From 20CM-2-65-7 sp035943355 (GTDB taxonomy: Bacteria > Gemmatimonadota > Gemmatimonadetes > Gemmatimonadales > GWC2-71-9), in NCBI GenBank assembly GCA_035943355.1, contig DASZCG010000281.1, forward strand, positions 1 through 6,688: a DNA stretch of 6,688 nucleotides. Reading direction: 5' to 3'. Positions within the stretch are counted from its first letter, which is position 1. Each line of letters opens with the position of its first letter. Shown here piece by piece: positions 1 through 6,688 of this stretch. The notes beneath the pieces were generated by a model. It was not told where the DNA came from, ran no database searches, and saw nothing but the letters and a program-made list of their open reading frames with translations. The position numbers and the translations under genes were made by a program.

Positions 1-13
1 CTCCGGGAGTGAT

Positions 14-1357
14 TTAAGAAGTTGGATGGGAAGCGCGCCCCGATGGTTGCAGGGAGCGTCGCCGCGCCAGGAACGCGACCGAAGCCACGGCCATGACTCC
101 TCCCGTGAGGAGCCACGCCTGGGTGGTGGCTCGCGCGAGCAATGCCACGATCAGGCCTGCGGCTACCCACGGCACAACGCGCCCGGCCGGCATGACGAAC
201 GGCTTGTCGGCCGCGCCCGCCTCGAGCCGCCGCAGCCGCCACGCGCCCAGGCAGCACGCCAAGTACACCAGCAGGACCGCCACGTCCGCCACGATCGCGA
301 GCTTGACGTACGTGCCGGTGATGGCGATGGCGCACACGATCACGGCTTGGATCATGATCGCGACGTGCGGTGTGTGGTGCGCCCGGTGCACTGTCGCGAG
401 CGACCGCGGCAGGTAGCCGTCCGCCGCGAGGGCGAAGAGCGTCCGCGGAGTGGAGAGCATCGTCGCGGTCATAAAGCCGAAGGTCGAGACGATCATCGCG
501 ATGAGGATCAGCGTGGCGCCGGTCGGTCCGGCGAATTGCACGGCCGCCGCCGCGAGCGGGGCCTTGGCCGTCTCGGGGGCGGCGAGGGCGCTGCCAAGAA
601 TGCCCTGGGCGACGAGCTGCACGGCGATGTAGAGCACGCCCACACCAGTCACTGCGAGGGCGATCGCCCGCGGCACGGCGCGGGCCCCATCGCGCACTTC
701 GCCGCTCACTTGCAGCGCCGATTCCATCCCGAAGAACGCAAACATCAGGAGCAGGCCGGATTCTCCCAGGCGCGAGAGCGAGGGGAACGATCCCAACGCG
801 AGATTCTCCGCTCGGACGTGCGACAGGCCGAGCAGCACGAACGCGATGAGCGGGACGATTTTCGCGACCGTCGCGATGCCGCTCAGGTGTGAGCCGAGCT
901 CAGCGCCGCGGATGTTGACGAAAGCCAGGCCGCCGTAGACCGCGATGAGCAGCACGCCGCGCGGCAGCGGCGCGCCGAGGCCCGGCACCAACCCGCTCAT
1001 GGCGTCGGCAAACACCGTGGCGACTGCCCCCATCGCGAGCGTGATACCGAGCCAGAGCAGCACGCCGCACAAGAACCCCGCATAGGGGCCGAACGCCGTT
1101 TCGACGTACGCATATGGGCCGCCGCTCCGTGGCACGCGGCTCCCAGCCTCCGCGATGCAGAAGGCAACGAGCGCCGTCGCGATGGCACACACGACGTAGG
1201 CAAGGGGAGCTGCGGCACCCAGGCTGCTTGCCATATGCGCGGGGAGCACGAAGATCGCCGCGCCGATGGTGATATTGAAGATGGCGGCAGCGAGCCCGCG
1301 CACGCCGATGACGCGGCGCAGCGCGGGCTCGTGGGTTGGTGGAGCCGGTGAGGCCAT
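14..1357 (-). CDS. APC-family amino acid/polyamine permease (complete)
   Basis: This 447-residue inner-membrane protein probably moves an amino acid or related amine across the cytoplasmic membrane as a secondary transporter of the APC superfamily. About twelve hydrophobic segments can be placed, near residues 21-41, 46-68, 92-118, 133-151, 157-178, 200-216, 229-250, 274-297, 330-350, 353-373, 395-410 and 414-430. The TM1 stretch NITIGAAIFVLPA (28-40) matches the broken-helix substrate site of the family, and FAFFGMESALQVSGEVRD (206-223) is the usual TM6 motif with its following loop. Length is normal. The frame stays open upstream to 1903, but that part overlaps the ankyrin gene and has no hydrophobic segments, so the ATG at 1357 is chosen; family similarity begins about 12 residues later. 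It lies 17 nt behind the ankyrin gene and is probably co-transcribed with it. Substrate is unknown; an amino acid exchanger is equally possible. Confidence 0.9.
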   Translation of the reverse strand: MASPAPPTHEPALRRVIGVRGLAAAIFNITIGAAIFVLPAHMASSLGAAAPLAYVVCAIATALVAFCIAEAGSRVPRSGGPYAYVETAFGPYAGFLCGVLLWLGITLAMGAVATVFADAMSGLVPGLGAPLPRGVLLIAVYGGLAFVNIRGAELGSHLSGIATVAKIVPLIAFVLLGLSHVRAENLALGSFPSLSRLGESGLLLMFAFFGMESALQVSGEVRDGARAVPRAIALAVTGVGVLYIAVQLVAQGILGSALAAPETAKAPLAAAAVQFAGPTGATLILIAMIVSTFGFMTATMLSTPRTLFALAADGYLPRSLATVHRAHHTPHVAIMIQAVIVCAIAITGTYVKLAIVADVAVLLVYLACCLGAWRLRRLEAGAADKPFVMPAGRVVPWVAAGLIVALLARATTQAWLLTGGVMAVASVAFLARRRSLQPSGRASHPTS

Positions 1358-1362
1358 CCTCC
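1358..1362 (-). promoter_or_regulatory. GGAGG abutting the permease ATG
   Basis: On the minus strand TTGGAGG runs directly into the permease ATG, leaving no spacer. Shine-Dalgarno motifs normally sit 5-9 nt upstream. The next in-frame candidate is the GTG at 1303 (Val19), but starting there would remove conserved residues before TM1. Either this motif works poorly and translation is coupled to the ankyrin gene ending 17 nt upstream, or the start differs slightly from the one called. Confidence 0.4.
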
Positions 1363-1374
1363 AAGGTACAGGTT

Positions 1375-2850
1375 TTATTCGAGGGGGCGGACCCGCCACG
1401 CCTCGACGATTTCGAGCAGCCCCTCCGCCGGCTCCTCCGTGGTCTCCCACTCCACCGGCGAACCGGCGTCGAGCAACAGCTTGCCCACGGCAGCGAAGTC
1501 TCGACCGTTGCGATGCTCGGTGCGCGATCCCTCGGCTGCCCAGATCAACGGTTGCCCCTTGAACTCGCGGTCGCGTACGTGCACCGACGCGCCGTGCGCG
1601 AGCAACACGCGCACCGCGTCCGGCCATCCCTCCATCGCCGCCGAATGCAGCACCGTCTTGCCGATCCCCTGATCGGGGCGATTCGGATCGAACCCACACG
1701 CCAGCATGGCTTCGAGCGCCCGGACGTCGTTGCGCTCGGCTGCCTGATGGAAGGCGATGTAGTGATCGTCGGTGATCTCGTTGCGCAGGCCAGGATTTCT
1801 CTCGAGCAACGCGGCCGCACCGGCGCGATCCCCACGACTGCACGCCGCCACGATTCGGTCGACCGCAGATAACTCCGGCGACGCGCCGTACGCGAGCAGC
1901 CATTCCGCCACCGCGCGATTGCCGTTCAGCTCGGCGACGGCATACGGCGTCCGGCCGTCAGCGCGCTTACGCTCGATGTCGGCGCCACGCGCCACCATCG
2001 CCTCGACCAGCGGAACGTCCCAAGCGCGCGCCGCCACGTGTAGTGGCGTCTCGCCGTTCTCGGCGAATAGGGCATTGGGATCGGCGCCGTGCTCGAGCAG
2101 CCAGCCCGCGCCGTCGGGCGTGCGGCTCCAGTTGAGAATCGCGTACAGCGCGGTCGAGCCGTCGGTTGCCCAGGGCTGATCGACGTTCGCGCCGTGCGCG
2201 AGCAGCGCCTCGAGCACGGGGGTGTCGCCGGCGCTCGCGGCGAGCGGCAGGGTGACGCCGTCGTTCGGATCGGCGCCGGCGTCGAGCAGCGCGTCAACCA
2301 GCGGCAGCGATTGTGCGGTGCGCGATGCGCCCCAGAGGATCGGACGGCGCACGTTGTGATGGAGCCAGGGGAAGCGCGTGTTTGGATCGACGCCGAGGCT
2401 GATGAGACGGCGCGCGATGTCGGCAAGGCCGTCGGACCCCACCGCTGTGTAGCACACGTAGTGGATTGGCAGCCAGCCGCGCGGACCGCCCGCCGTGTTC
2501 GCAAGTGACGGATCCTTCGTGAGCCGAGCGTCCACGGCGCCGGCGTCACCGAGGACGAGTGCCGCGTAGAAGTTCGCGGTGGCGATCTTGGGGTGCAGCG
2601 CGAGGATGCGCTTCGCCCGCTCTGGGCGCCCGTCGGTCGCCGCCTCCAGGAACTCCGTGACCGCCGCATCGAATTCGAGCGTGCGCGCTTCCACTTCCTC
2701 GCGCAACTTGTTCCAGGACGCGAATCCGTATTCGCGCGCGAGGCGCGTTTGCGCCTCATGCAGGGGGACGCCCGCCGAGTGCTGAAGCTCTTTCGCCTGA
2801 CGTTTGAGTTGTTCGAGATCGGGACGCGAGGGGAGCTGCTTGGCCGCCAT
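1375..2850 (-). CDS. Ankyrin-repeat domain protein (491 aa)
   Basis: This soluble protein has no signal peptide or membrane segment, so it is probably cytoplasmic and acts through protein-protein contacts. The first 60 residues form a charged helical region (RPDLEQLKRQAKEL, 9-22, then YGFASWNKLREEVEA, 41-55) that I recognise as a common N-terminal module of bacterial ankyrin proteins. From about 95 to 465 there are repeated ankyrin units: LLDAGADPN (188-196), LLAHGANVD (216-224), LLEHGADPN (251-259) followed by GETPLHVAA (266-274), MVARGADIE (285-293), MLACGFDPN (382-390) and LLAHGASVH (416-424). Several units are degenerate. The ATG at 2850 is preferred over an in-frame ATG at 2895 because GGAGG lies 4 nt upstream and family similarity begins just after it. 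It leads a probable two-gene operon with the permease. No catalytic motif is visible and the partner is unknown. Confidence 0.88.
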   Translation of the reverse strand: MAAKQLPSRPDLEQLKRQAKELQHSAGVPLHEAQTRLAREYGFASWNKLREEVEARTLEFDAAVTEFLEAATDGRPERAKRILALHPKIATANFYAALVLGDAGAVDARLTKDPSLANTAGGPRGWLPIHYVCYTAVGSDGLADIARRLISLGVDPNTRFPWLHHNVRRPILWGASRTAQSLPLVDALLDAGADPNDGVTLPLAASAGDTPVLEALLAHGANVDQPWATDGSTALYAILNWSRTPDGAGWLLEHGADPNALFAENGETPLHVAARAWDVPLVEAMVARGADIERKRADGRTPYAVAELNGNRAVAEWLLAYGASPELSAVDRIVAACSRGDRAGAAALLERNPGLRNEITDDHYIAFHQAAERNDVRALEAMLACGFDPNRPDQGIGKTVLHSAAMEGWPDAVRVLLAHGASVHVRDREFKGQPLIWAAEGSRTEHRNGRDFAAVGKLLLDAGSPVEWETTEEPAEGLLEIVEAWRVRPLE

Positions 2851-2854
2851 AGAG

Positions 2855-2859
2855 CCTCC
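2855..2859 (-). promoter_or_regulatory. Ribosome binding site of the ankyrin gene
   Basis: GGAGG on the minus strand lies 4 nt before the ATG at 2850. It decides the start over the in-frame ATG at 2895, which would add 15 residues without family similarity. Another ATG at 2861, overlapping the motif, is in a different frame and does not open a plausible protein. Confidence 0.65.
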
Positions 2860-2868
2860 ATGCTGAAC

Positions 2869-2909
2869 GCCAGGGGTCCGCAACCTGGCCAGCACGGAGA
2901 CAGCCGTGC
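2869..2909 (-). repeat. Two tandem inverted repeats in the ankyrin leader
   Basis: Two perfect 6-bp inverted repeats sit next to each other upstream of the ankyrin gene. Reading the minus strand, GCACGG-CTGTCT-CCGTGC (2909-2892) is followed after 2 nt by GCCAGG-TTGCGGACC-CCTGGC (2889-2869). The second ends 18 nt before the ATG and 9 nt before the GGAGG motif. If transcribed they could fold as two hairpins in the 5' leader. No run of T follows either, so they do not look like terminators. Short GC-rich repeats can arise by chance in such DNA, and no regulatory role is shown. Confidence 0.35.
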
Positions 2910-3122
2910 GGGGAATTCGATGAAGAGGGTGGACTCAGTCCTTCGCGCGGACCCGCGTGCGCCCCGAACGCGCCCGAAGGATGGCGAGCCGAAGCGTCGT
3001 CGTCAAGCCAGGCACTATTGTGTTGCTGTGCTGATTCGAGAGTCCGTTCCCCTCGCACCGTACACCACGATCGGCCTCGGAGGCCCGGCGCCTATTTCTG
3101 TGACTGCCCTTCGGTAGAGGAC

Positions 3123-3263
3123 ATCCTCGACGCCGCCACGGAAGTCCTGTCCCGAAAACACGCTCAAGAGCGTTGGCCCGAGCGCCGCAATGCGGTCCTG
3201 CACGGACCGCTGGGCGCCTGTGCCGAGTGCCACCATCGTGATCACCGCGCCGACACCGATGTA
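3123..3263 (-). pseudogene. Relic of a MacB-type ABC transporter permease
   Basis: The minus-strand frame reads YIGVGAVITMVALGTGAQ, then RSVQDRIAALGPTLLSV and FSGQDFRGGVED. This matches, from memory of the family, the start of the periplasmic core of MacB/FtsX-like permeases: the end of the first membrane helix, the MVALGxGAQ signature, the IxxLGxxLLxV strand and a GQ...GGV turn. Only about 47 residues are recognisable, against roughly 400 for a permease half and 650 for full MacB. Just upstream the frame meets a TGA at 3281-3279 where the membrane helix should continue, and no start or ribosome binding site precedes it. Downstream the frame stays open to a stop at 3015 but similarity fades. 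No ATP-binding domain is present. I infer a decayed remnant left by deletion; a functional small protein is unlikely. Confidence 0.6.
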
Positions 3264-3314
3264 ACAGCTGCCCCTCCATCACATCACCAGTCGGTCACCG
3301 TGGGGCTCATCGGG

Positions 3315-3345
3315 TTGACGGACTTGTTACGTCACCTTCTCTAAA
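3315..3345 (+). promoter_or_regulatory. Weak candidate promoter for the receptor-phosphatase pair
   Basis: TTGACG (3315-3320) resembles a sigma-70 -35 box, and TCTAAA (3340-3345) is a 4/6 match to a -10 box. The 19-nt spacer is longer than the usual 17. It would leave a leader of roughly 60 nt before the GTG at 3415. The position is suitable, since the local sequence becomes less GC-rich here, but the match is modest and the phylum's promoter consensus may differ. Confidence 0.3.
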
Positions 3346-3405
3346 CCATAGCGGTGGTGGGAGTACCCTCTCTCGGTAGTTGTCACACGGTCGTTCACTT
3401 CCGAC

Positions 3406-3411
3406 GGAGGG
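3406..3411 (+). promoter_or_regulatory. Ribosome binding site of the TonB-dependent receptor
   Basis: GGAGGG lies 3 nt before the GTG at 3415. No ATG occurs in frame near the signal peptide, so this motif supports the GTG start, which gives a proper N-terminal export signal. Confidence 0.65.
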
Positions 3412-3414
3412 TCT

Positions 3415-6249
3415 GTGCTCAAACCGATCGTTACACTTGGGACGCTAGTCTCTCTCTTTGCAACTTCTTCCCCCAAGCTCGAGGCGCAGACACGGAGCGG
3501 CATCATCACCGGACGAGTGACAGACTCAGCGGCCGCTCCGGTACGTGGCGCCACCGTGCAGGTCGTGGGTACGCGTTTCGCCGTACGCGCGCGGGACGAC
3601 GGCTTCTTTCGGATCGAGGGACTGCCAGCCGGCTCCTACCGCTTGAACGTGAGGCTCTTTGGATATGCGCCTGCGGATTCCGGGGTCTCGGTAGAAGCGG
3701 GGCGCACGGCCGAGGTGAACGTGCGGATGCGATTCTTGGCCCAGAATCTCCAAAGCGTGCTCGTCGAGGCTACGCGCTCGGGTGAGACGCAAGGGGTCGC
3801 GCTCCAAAGCCAGCAGATCGCGGACAACATCGTCACCGTCCTGCCGGGGGACGTGATCCGGGCGCTGCCCAACTACAACGCCGCCGAAGCGGCGGGCCGC
3901 ATGCCGGGCGTCTCGCTCGAACGGGATGAAGGAGAGGGCAAGTTCGTCCAGGTGCGCGGCACTGAGCCCCGGCTTACCAACGTGACCGTGGACGGCGTGC
4001 ATGTGCCGGGCACCGCAGGAGGCGACCGGATCGTCAAGCTCGACGACGTCCCGTCCGATATCCTCGGGGCGATCGAAGTGTCCAAGACCCTCACCGCCGA
4101 CATGGACGGCGACGCGATCGGCGGATCGGTGAACCTGATCACGAAGACCCCCGAGGGACGCCCGCAAGGGTACGTCGCGGCTCAATACGGTCACATCACG
4201 CTCTTGAACCACGACCACGGACAGGGGAGCATCACGTATGGTGGTAGGTTCGGCGCGGATTCAAGGTTCGGTTTCTTGATCGGCGGCAGCCTGGACCGCA
4301 TCGACCGCGTGATCAACGACGTCGAGCCGAGCTGGACCGTGGACGGCGCGGGGCGGTCGGTCCCCATCGAATGGAGCCAGCGCGACTACACCTACTACCG
4401 GACGCGCGACGGTGTCGGGGCCGACGTGGACTATCGAATCAGCGACCGGTCCAGCGTGTACCTGAAGGGCCTTTGGAGTCTGTTCAAGAATCACGGCACC
4501 CGCTACGTGTACGACATCGCCGGGGGCGGGGATTCCGCGGGCGTCGGGACGTCGGGATACGACACAAGCGCGGTCCTCACCCGGCAGGTGCAGGTCCGGA
4601 CGCCGACGGAGCAGCTGTGGGGCCTGACGGCCGGGGGTAACGGCCAGCGCGGCGCCTGGACGTTGACCTATTCGGCGAATCTCTCCGGCACCCGGCAGTC
4701 GGTCAACGACTACCGCACGAGCGACTACGACTATTCGGGAAGCGGGAGCACGCCGCGGCTGACCTTCAAGTACGACGCCGCGAACAGCGAGATGCCGCTC
4801 TACGAGTACTTCGACGCCGCTCAGGCCACGGCGGCGAACGATCCGTCGAATTTCCCCCTCACGGGCTACAGTGCGAGCAACGGGCTCACCACGGGGAGAG
4901 ACTACGGGGGGCAGGTGAACGCCCAGCTGGCGTATGTGCTCGGGACCCATCCCAGCTCGCTCAAGCTGGGGCTGCGGTTGCGCGACGAGCAGAAGCAGTC
5001 CACGCAGGGTGACGTCTCGTTCGCCGACACGGCCGCGGCACCCTTCATGATGAACCAGGCCCTCAGCGCATTCTCCGACCCCAGCTACTACTCCCGGCTG
5101 TCCGCCGGCTTCGCGATGGGCCCGGTGCCCGACCTGAATACGACCCAGGACTGGGAGAACGGCAACTCGATGCGGTTCGCAAACCAGACCGACACCGTCG
5201 GCAACCTGCTGGCGAGCTTCACCGGGTCCGAGCGGATTTACGCGGGCTACGTCATGAACACCGTCGCGCTGGGGCACCTGTCCCTGAACCTCGGGCTCCG
5301 CGTCGAGGCGACGCGCTCGGACTACACGGGGAATGCCGCGGCGACCGACACCGCCGGCAACACCACGGTGAGTCCGGTGACTGGGGCCCAGAATTACACG
5401 GACCTGTTTCCGAGCGTCCAGCTGCGTTACGCCGCGGATCAAAACACGAACCTGCGCATCGCCTTCACCCGCGGCATCGCTCGGCCGAACTACTCCGATA
5501 TCGCCCCCAGCCTGCAAGGCAGCCTCGATCCGATTTACAAGTTCCAGTACGACAACCTGTCCGCGGGGAACCCGGACCTCCGGCCGGAACACTCCTGGAA
5601 CTACGATTTGCTCTTGGAGCGATTTCTCCCGTCCCTCGGCGGCGTGGTGTCCGCCGGGGTGTTCTACAAGGCTTTGTCGGACGTCATTCTCACCCGGAAT
5701 TTCATTTACCAGGGGCCGTATGCGCCGTTCCTCGGCTACTACGGGACCCAGCCGCAGAACGGGGGCTCGGGTCATGTGGTCGGCTTCGAGGCCCAGTGGG
5801 TGCAGCACTTGACGTTCCTGCCAGGACGCTTTTCCGGGCTGGGCTTCGACGTCAACTGGACCCACGCGGACTCCAAGGTCCTCGTGGATCCGGCGAGCGG
5901 GCGTGAAGCGCCGCTGCTGCGCCAGGCTCCCGACATTGCGAACGTGGGCCTCACGTACAACCAGGGCCCGATATCGGGGCGAGTGGCCTGGACATACAAC
6001 GGCGCCTACATCGGGGGGTACGGCGACGGCAGCGCCACAGCCGACGGCGACAACTACTTCTACGAGCACTCCCAGATCGATGCGTCGGTCATCTACAACC
6101 TGAAGTCACAGATTCAGATCCAGGTGCAGGGCCTGAATCTCAACAACGCGCAGTTCGGTTTCTTCCAGGGCACGCTGGATCACCGCTACAACGTCCAGCG
6201 GGAATATTATGGCGAGACTCTTTACCTCGGCATGAAATTCGGGTTCTGA
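3415..6249 (+). CDS. TonB-dependent outer-membrane receptor with regulatory-like N-domain
   Basis: This complete 944-residue receptor should import a substrate across the outer membrane using TonB-ExbB-ExbD energy. Residues 1-24 form a signal peptide, probably cut after LEA before QTRSG. Residues 29-106 are a carboxypeptidase-regulatory-like beta-sandwich (ITGRVTDSAAAPVRGATV, then GFFRIEGLPAGSYRLNV). QSVLVEATR (113-121) resembles a TonB box. The plug spans about 137-247, with AEAAGRMPGVSLER (157-170), VQVRGTEPRLTNVTVDG (178-194) and GDAIGGSVNLITKTP (232-246); this plug style resembles the Xanthomonas/Caulobacter-type receptors (TIGR01782). The barrel carries TRGIARPNY (685-693) and NPDLRPEHSWNYD (719-731) and ends in Phe, as outer-membrane barrels do. 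No SusD-like partner follows. One base after the stop starts a phosphatase gene, which hints at a phosphorylated substrate; the sequence alone does not identify the ligand. Confidence 0.93.
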   Translation: MLKPIVTLGTLVSLFATSSPKLEAQTRSGIITGRVTDSAAAPVRGATVQVVGTRFAVRARDDGFFRIEGLPAGSYRLNVRLFGYAPADSGVSVEAGRTAEVNVRMRFLAQNLQSVLVEATRSGETQGVALQSQQIADNIVTVLPGDVIRALPNYNAAEAAGRMPGVSLERDEGEGKFVQVRGTEPRLTNVTVDGVHVPGTAGGDRIVKLDDVPSDILGAIEVSKTLTADMDGDAIGGSVNLITKTPEGRPQGYVAAQYGHITLLNHDHGQGSITYGGRFGADSRFGFLIGGSLDRIDRVINDVEPSWTVDGAGRSVPIEWSQRDYTYYRTRDGVGADVDYRISDRSSVYLKGLWSLFKNHGTRYVYDIAGGGDSAGVGTSGYDTSAVLTRQVQVRTPTEQLWGLTAGGNGQRGAWTLTYSANLSGTRQSVNDYRTSDYDYSGSGSTPRLTFKYDAANSEMPLYEYFDAAQATAANDPSNFPLTGYSASNGLTTGRDYGGQVNAQLAYVLGTHPSSLKLGLRLRDEQKQSTQGDVSFADTAAAPFMMNQALSAFSDPSYYSRLSAGFAMGPVPDLNTTQDWENGNSMRFANQTDTVGNLLASFTGSERIYAGYVMNTVALGHLSLNLGLRVEATRSDYTGNAAATDTAGNTTVSPVTGAQNYTDLFPSVQLRYAADQNTNLRIAFTRGIARPNYSDIAPSLQGSLDPIYKFQYDNLSAGNPDLRPEHSWNYDLLLERFLPSLGGVVSAGVFYKALSDVILTRNFIYQGPYAPFLGYYGTQPQNGGSGHVVGFEAQWVQHLTFLPGRFSGLGFDVNWTHADSKVLVDPASGREAPLLRQAPDIANVGLTYNQGPISGRVAWTYNGAYIGGYGDGSATADGDNYFYEHSQIDASVIYNLKSQIQIQVQGLNLNNAQFGFFQGTLDHRYNVQREYYGETLYLGMKFGF

Positions 6250-6250
6250 C

Positions 6251-6688
6251 GTGAACGGGGCGATTCTACTCATCGCGGCGGCTGCGTCGTGCCGAGCCTC
6301 GCCAGCTCGCCCGTCGCGTCCGCCTCTGACACTGGTCGTGCTCGTGGCAATCGATCAAATGCGGGCGGACTATCTAGCCCGGTTCGCGTCACAGTGGACC
6401 GGCGGCTTTGCACGGCTCTACCGCGACGGGCTGGTATTCGAGCATGGCGAGCAGGACCACGCCGCGACCGAGACCGCGCCGGGACATTCGACGATGCTGT
6501 CGGGCCGCTACCCGTCGCACACGGGAATCGCCCTGAACGGTCGTGGGGTGCAAGACCCCGAGTCGCTGGTCCTCGGCGCCACGGACACGATCGGCGCCTC
6601 GCCCCGCCGATTTCGGGGCACGACGCTCTACGACTGGATGCTGACCCGCGACCCGGACGCGCGCGTGCTCTCGGTCTCGCGCAAGGAC
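6251..6688 (+). CDS. PafA/NPP-type alkaline phosphatase, N-terminal part (cut by window end)
   Basis: The first 146 codons of an alkaline phosphatase superfamily protein of the PafA/phosphodiesterase branch, which hydrolyses phosphate esters outside the cytoplasm. LVVLVAIDQMRADYL (28-42) holds the first metal-binding Asp (D35). ATETAPGHSTMLSGRYPSHTG (from 72) holds the nucleophile, T75, equivalent to Thr79 of PafA. N96 lies 21 residues further, the same spacing as PafA Asn100. The window ends in SVSRKD, just where the family's K-D-R motif gives the active-site Lys and Arg; K145 fits the Lys. The N-terminus is short and hydrophobic with Cys14 after AAAS, possibly a weak lipoprotein signal, though it lacks the usual positive charge. 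The GTG at 6251 is the only start after an in-frame stop at 6233, has no ribosome binding site, and sits one base behind the receptor stop, so translation is probably coupled. Mono- versus diesterase activity is undecided. Confidence 0.88.
   Translation, partial: MNGAILLIAAAASCRASPARPSRPPLTLVVLVAIDQMRADYLARFASQWTGGFARLYRDGLVFEHGEQDHAATETAPGHSTMLSGRYPSHTGIALNGRGVQDPESLVLGATDTIGASPRRFRGTTLYDWMLTRDPDARVLSVSRKD

Larger units (their letters stand above)
2851..3414. other. Intergenic region between divergent gene pairs
   Basis: No intact gene is supported across these 564 bases. The stretch holds, from left to right, the leader of the ankyrin gene with two inverted repeats, about 210 bases (2910-3122) in which I recognise nothing, a short minus-strand MacB-like relic, and about 150 bases leading to the receptor gene with a weak candidate promoter and a ribosome binding site. 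Open frames here on both strands are short, lack ribosome binding sites and give Arg/Pro/His-rich peptides typical of spurious reading in GC-rich DNA. Confidence 0.7.

Noticed and set aside
26..892. 288-residue plus-strand open frame opposite the permease
   Set aside because: Its product is dominated by Arg, Glu, His and Asp in low-complexity order, has no recognisable domain, and lies opposite a clear membrane protein.
1358..1903. N-terminal extension of the permease frame by 182 residues
   Set aside because: It runs antiphase through the 3' part of the ankyrin gene, is Arg/Gly-rich with no hydrophobic segments, and permease similarity starts only after the ATG at 1357.
3073..3085. Inverted repeat GGCCTC-G-GAGGCC
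   Set aside because: The single-base centre leaves no room for a loop without opening the stem, no T run follows, and such motifs are frequent in GC-rich DNA.
2593..3117. Plus-strand frame crossing the ankyrin 5' end into the intergenic region
   Set aside because: It mostly shadows the ankyrin gene, lacks a ribosome binding site and shows no recognisable domain.
3192..3210. Perfect 7-bp inverted repeat GCGGTCC-TGCAC-GGACCGC as a terminator
   Set aside because: No T run follows on either strand, and it falls inside the codons for RSVQDR of the MacB-like relic, so it is probably a by-product of coding sequence.
3380..3398. Pho-box-like pair TTGTCAC ... GTTCAC upstream of the receptor
   Set aside because: The first half resembles the Pho-box unit, but the second matches poorly at the required 11-bp period (4/7 only when shifted to 12). 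Other GTCAC copies at 3293 and 3330 are not spaced as tandem boxes. The match is too weak to call.
4261..6069. 602-residue open frame antisense to the TonB-dependent receptor
   Set aside because: It is a mirror of the receptor's GC-rich codon positions; composition is Arg/Val/Gly-rich, no domain is recognisable, and the plus-strand receptor is complete and convincing.

Overview
The window is a GC-rich bacterial chromosome segment with strong GC bias at third codon positions. It holds two gene pairs that point away from each other across a gap of about 560 bp. The mix suggests a free-living Gram-negative bacterium with an outer membrane: a TonB-dependent receptor with an N-terminal carboxypeptidase-regulatory-like domain, a PafA-type phosphatase, an APC permease, a large ankyrin protein and a MacB-like relic. 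Gemmatimonadota or Acidobacteriota would fit, but this is inferred from gene style only; no marker gene is present.

Left side, minus strand. A 491-residue cytoplasmic ankyrin-repeat protein (2850 down to 1375) is followed after 17 nt by a complete 447-residue APC-family amino acid/polyamine permease (1357 down to 14). They probably share a transcript. The permease is close to full family length and its conserved TM1 and TM6 motifs are visible. The ankyrin gene has a good ribosome binding site, and two tandem perfect inverted repeats lie in its leader.

Middle (2851-3414). No intact gene is seen. On the minus strand at about 3263-3123 there is a short, recognisable stretch of a MacB-type ABC transporter permease. 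It is cut off upstream by an in-frame stop and loses similarity downstream, so it reads as a gene relic. The right end holds a weak candidate promoter and the ribosome binding site for the plus-strand genes.

Right side, plus strand. A complete 944-residue TonB-dependent receptor (3415-6249) carries a signal peptide, a regulatory-like domain, a plug and a beta-barrel ending in Phe. One base after its stop begins a GTG-initiated alkaline phosphatase of the PafA/NPP type, which runs off the window end at 6688. Its metal-binding Asp, nucleophile Thr, active-site Asn and Lys are in place. The tight linkage suggests an outer-membrane uptake and periplasmic dephosphorylation module for a phosphorylated substrate. 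The substrate itself cannot be read from the sequence.

No tRNA, rRNA, CRISPR array, insertion sequence or attachment site was seen. Most of the window is ordinary; the receptor-phosphatase pair and the MacB relic are the points worth a second look.
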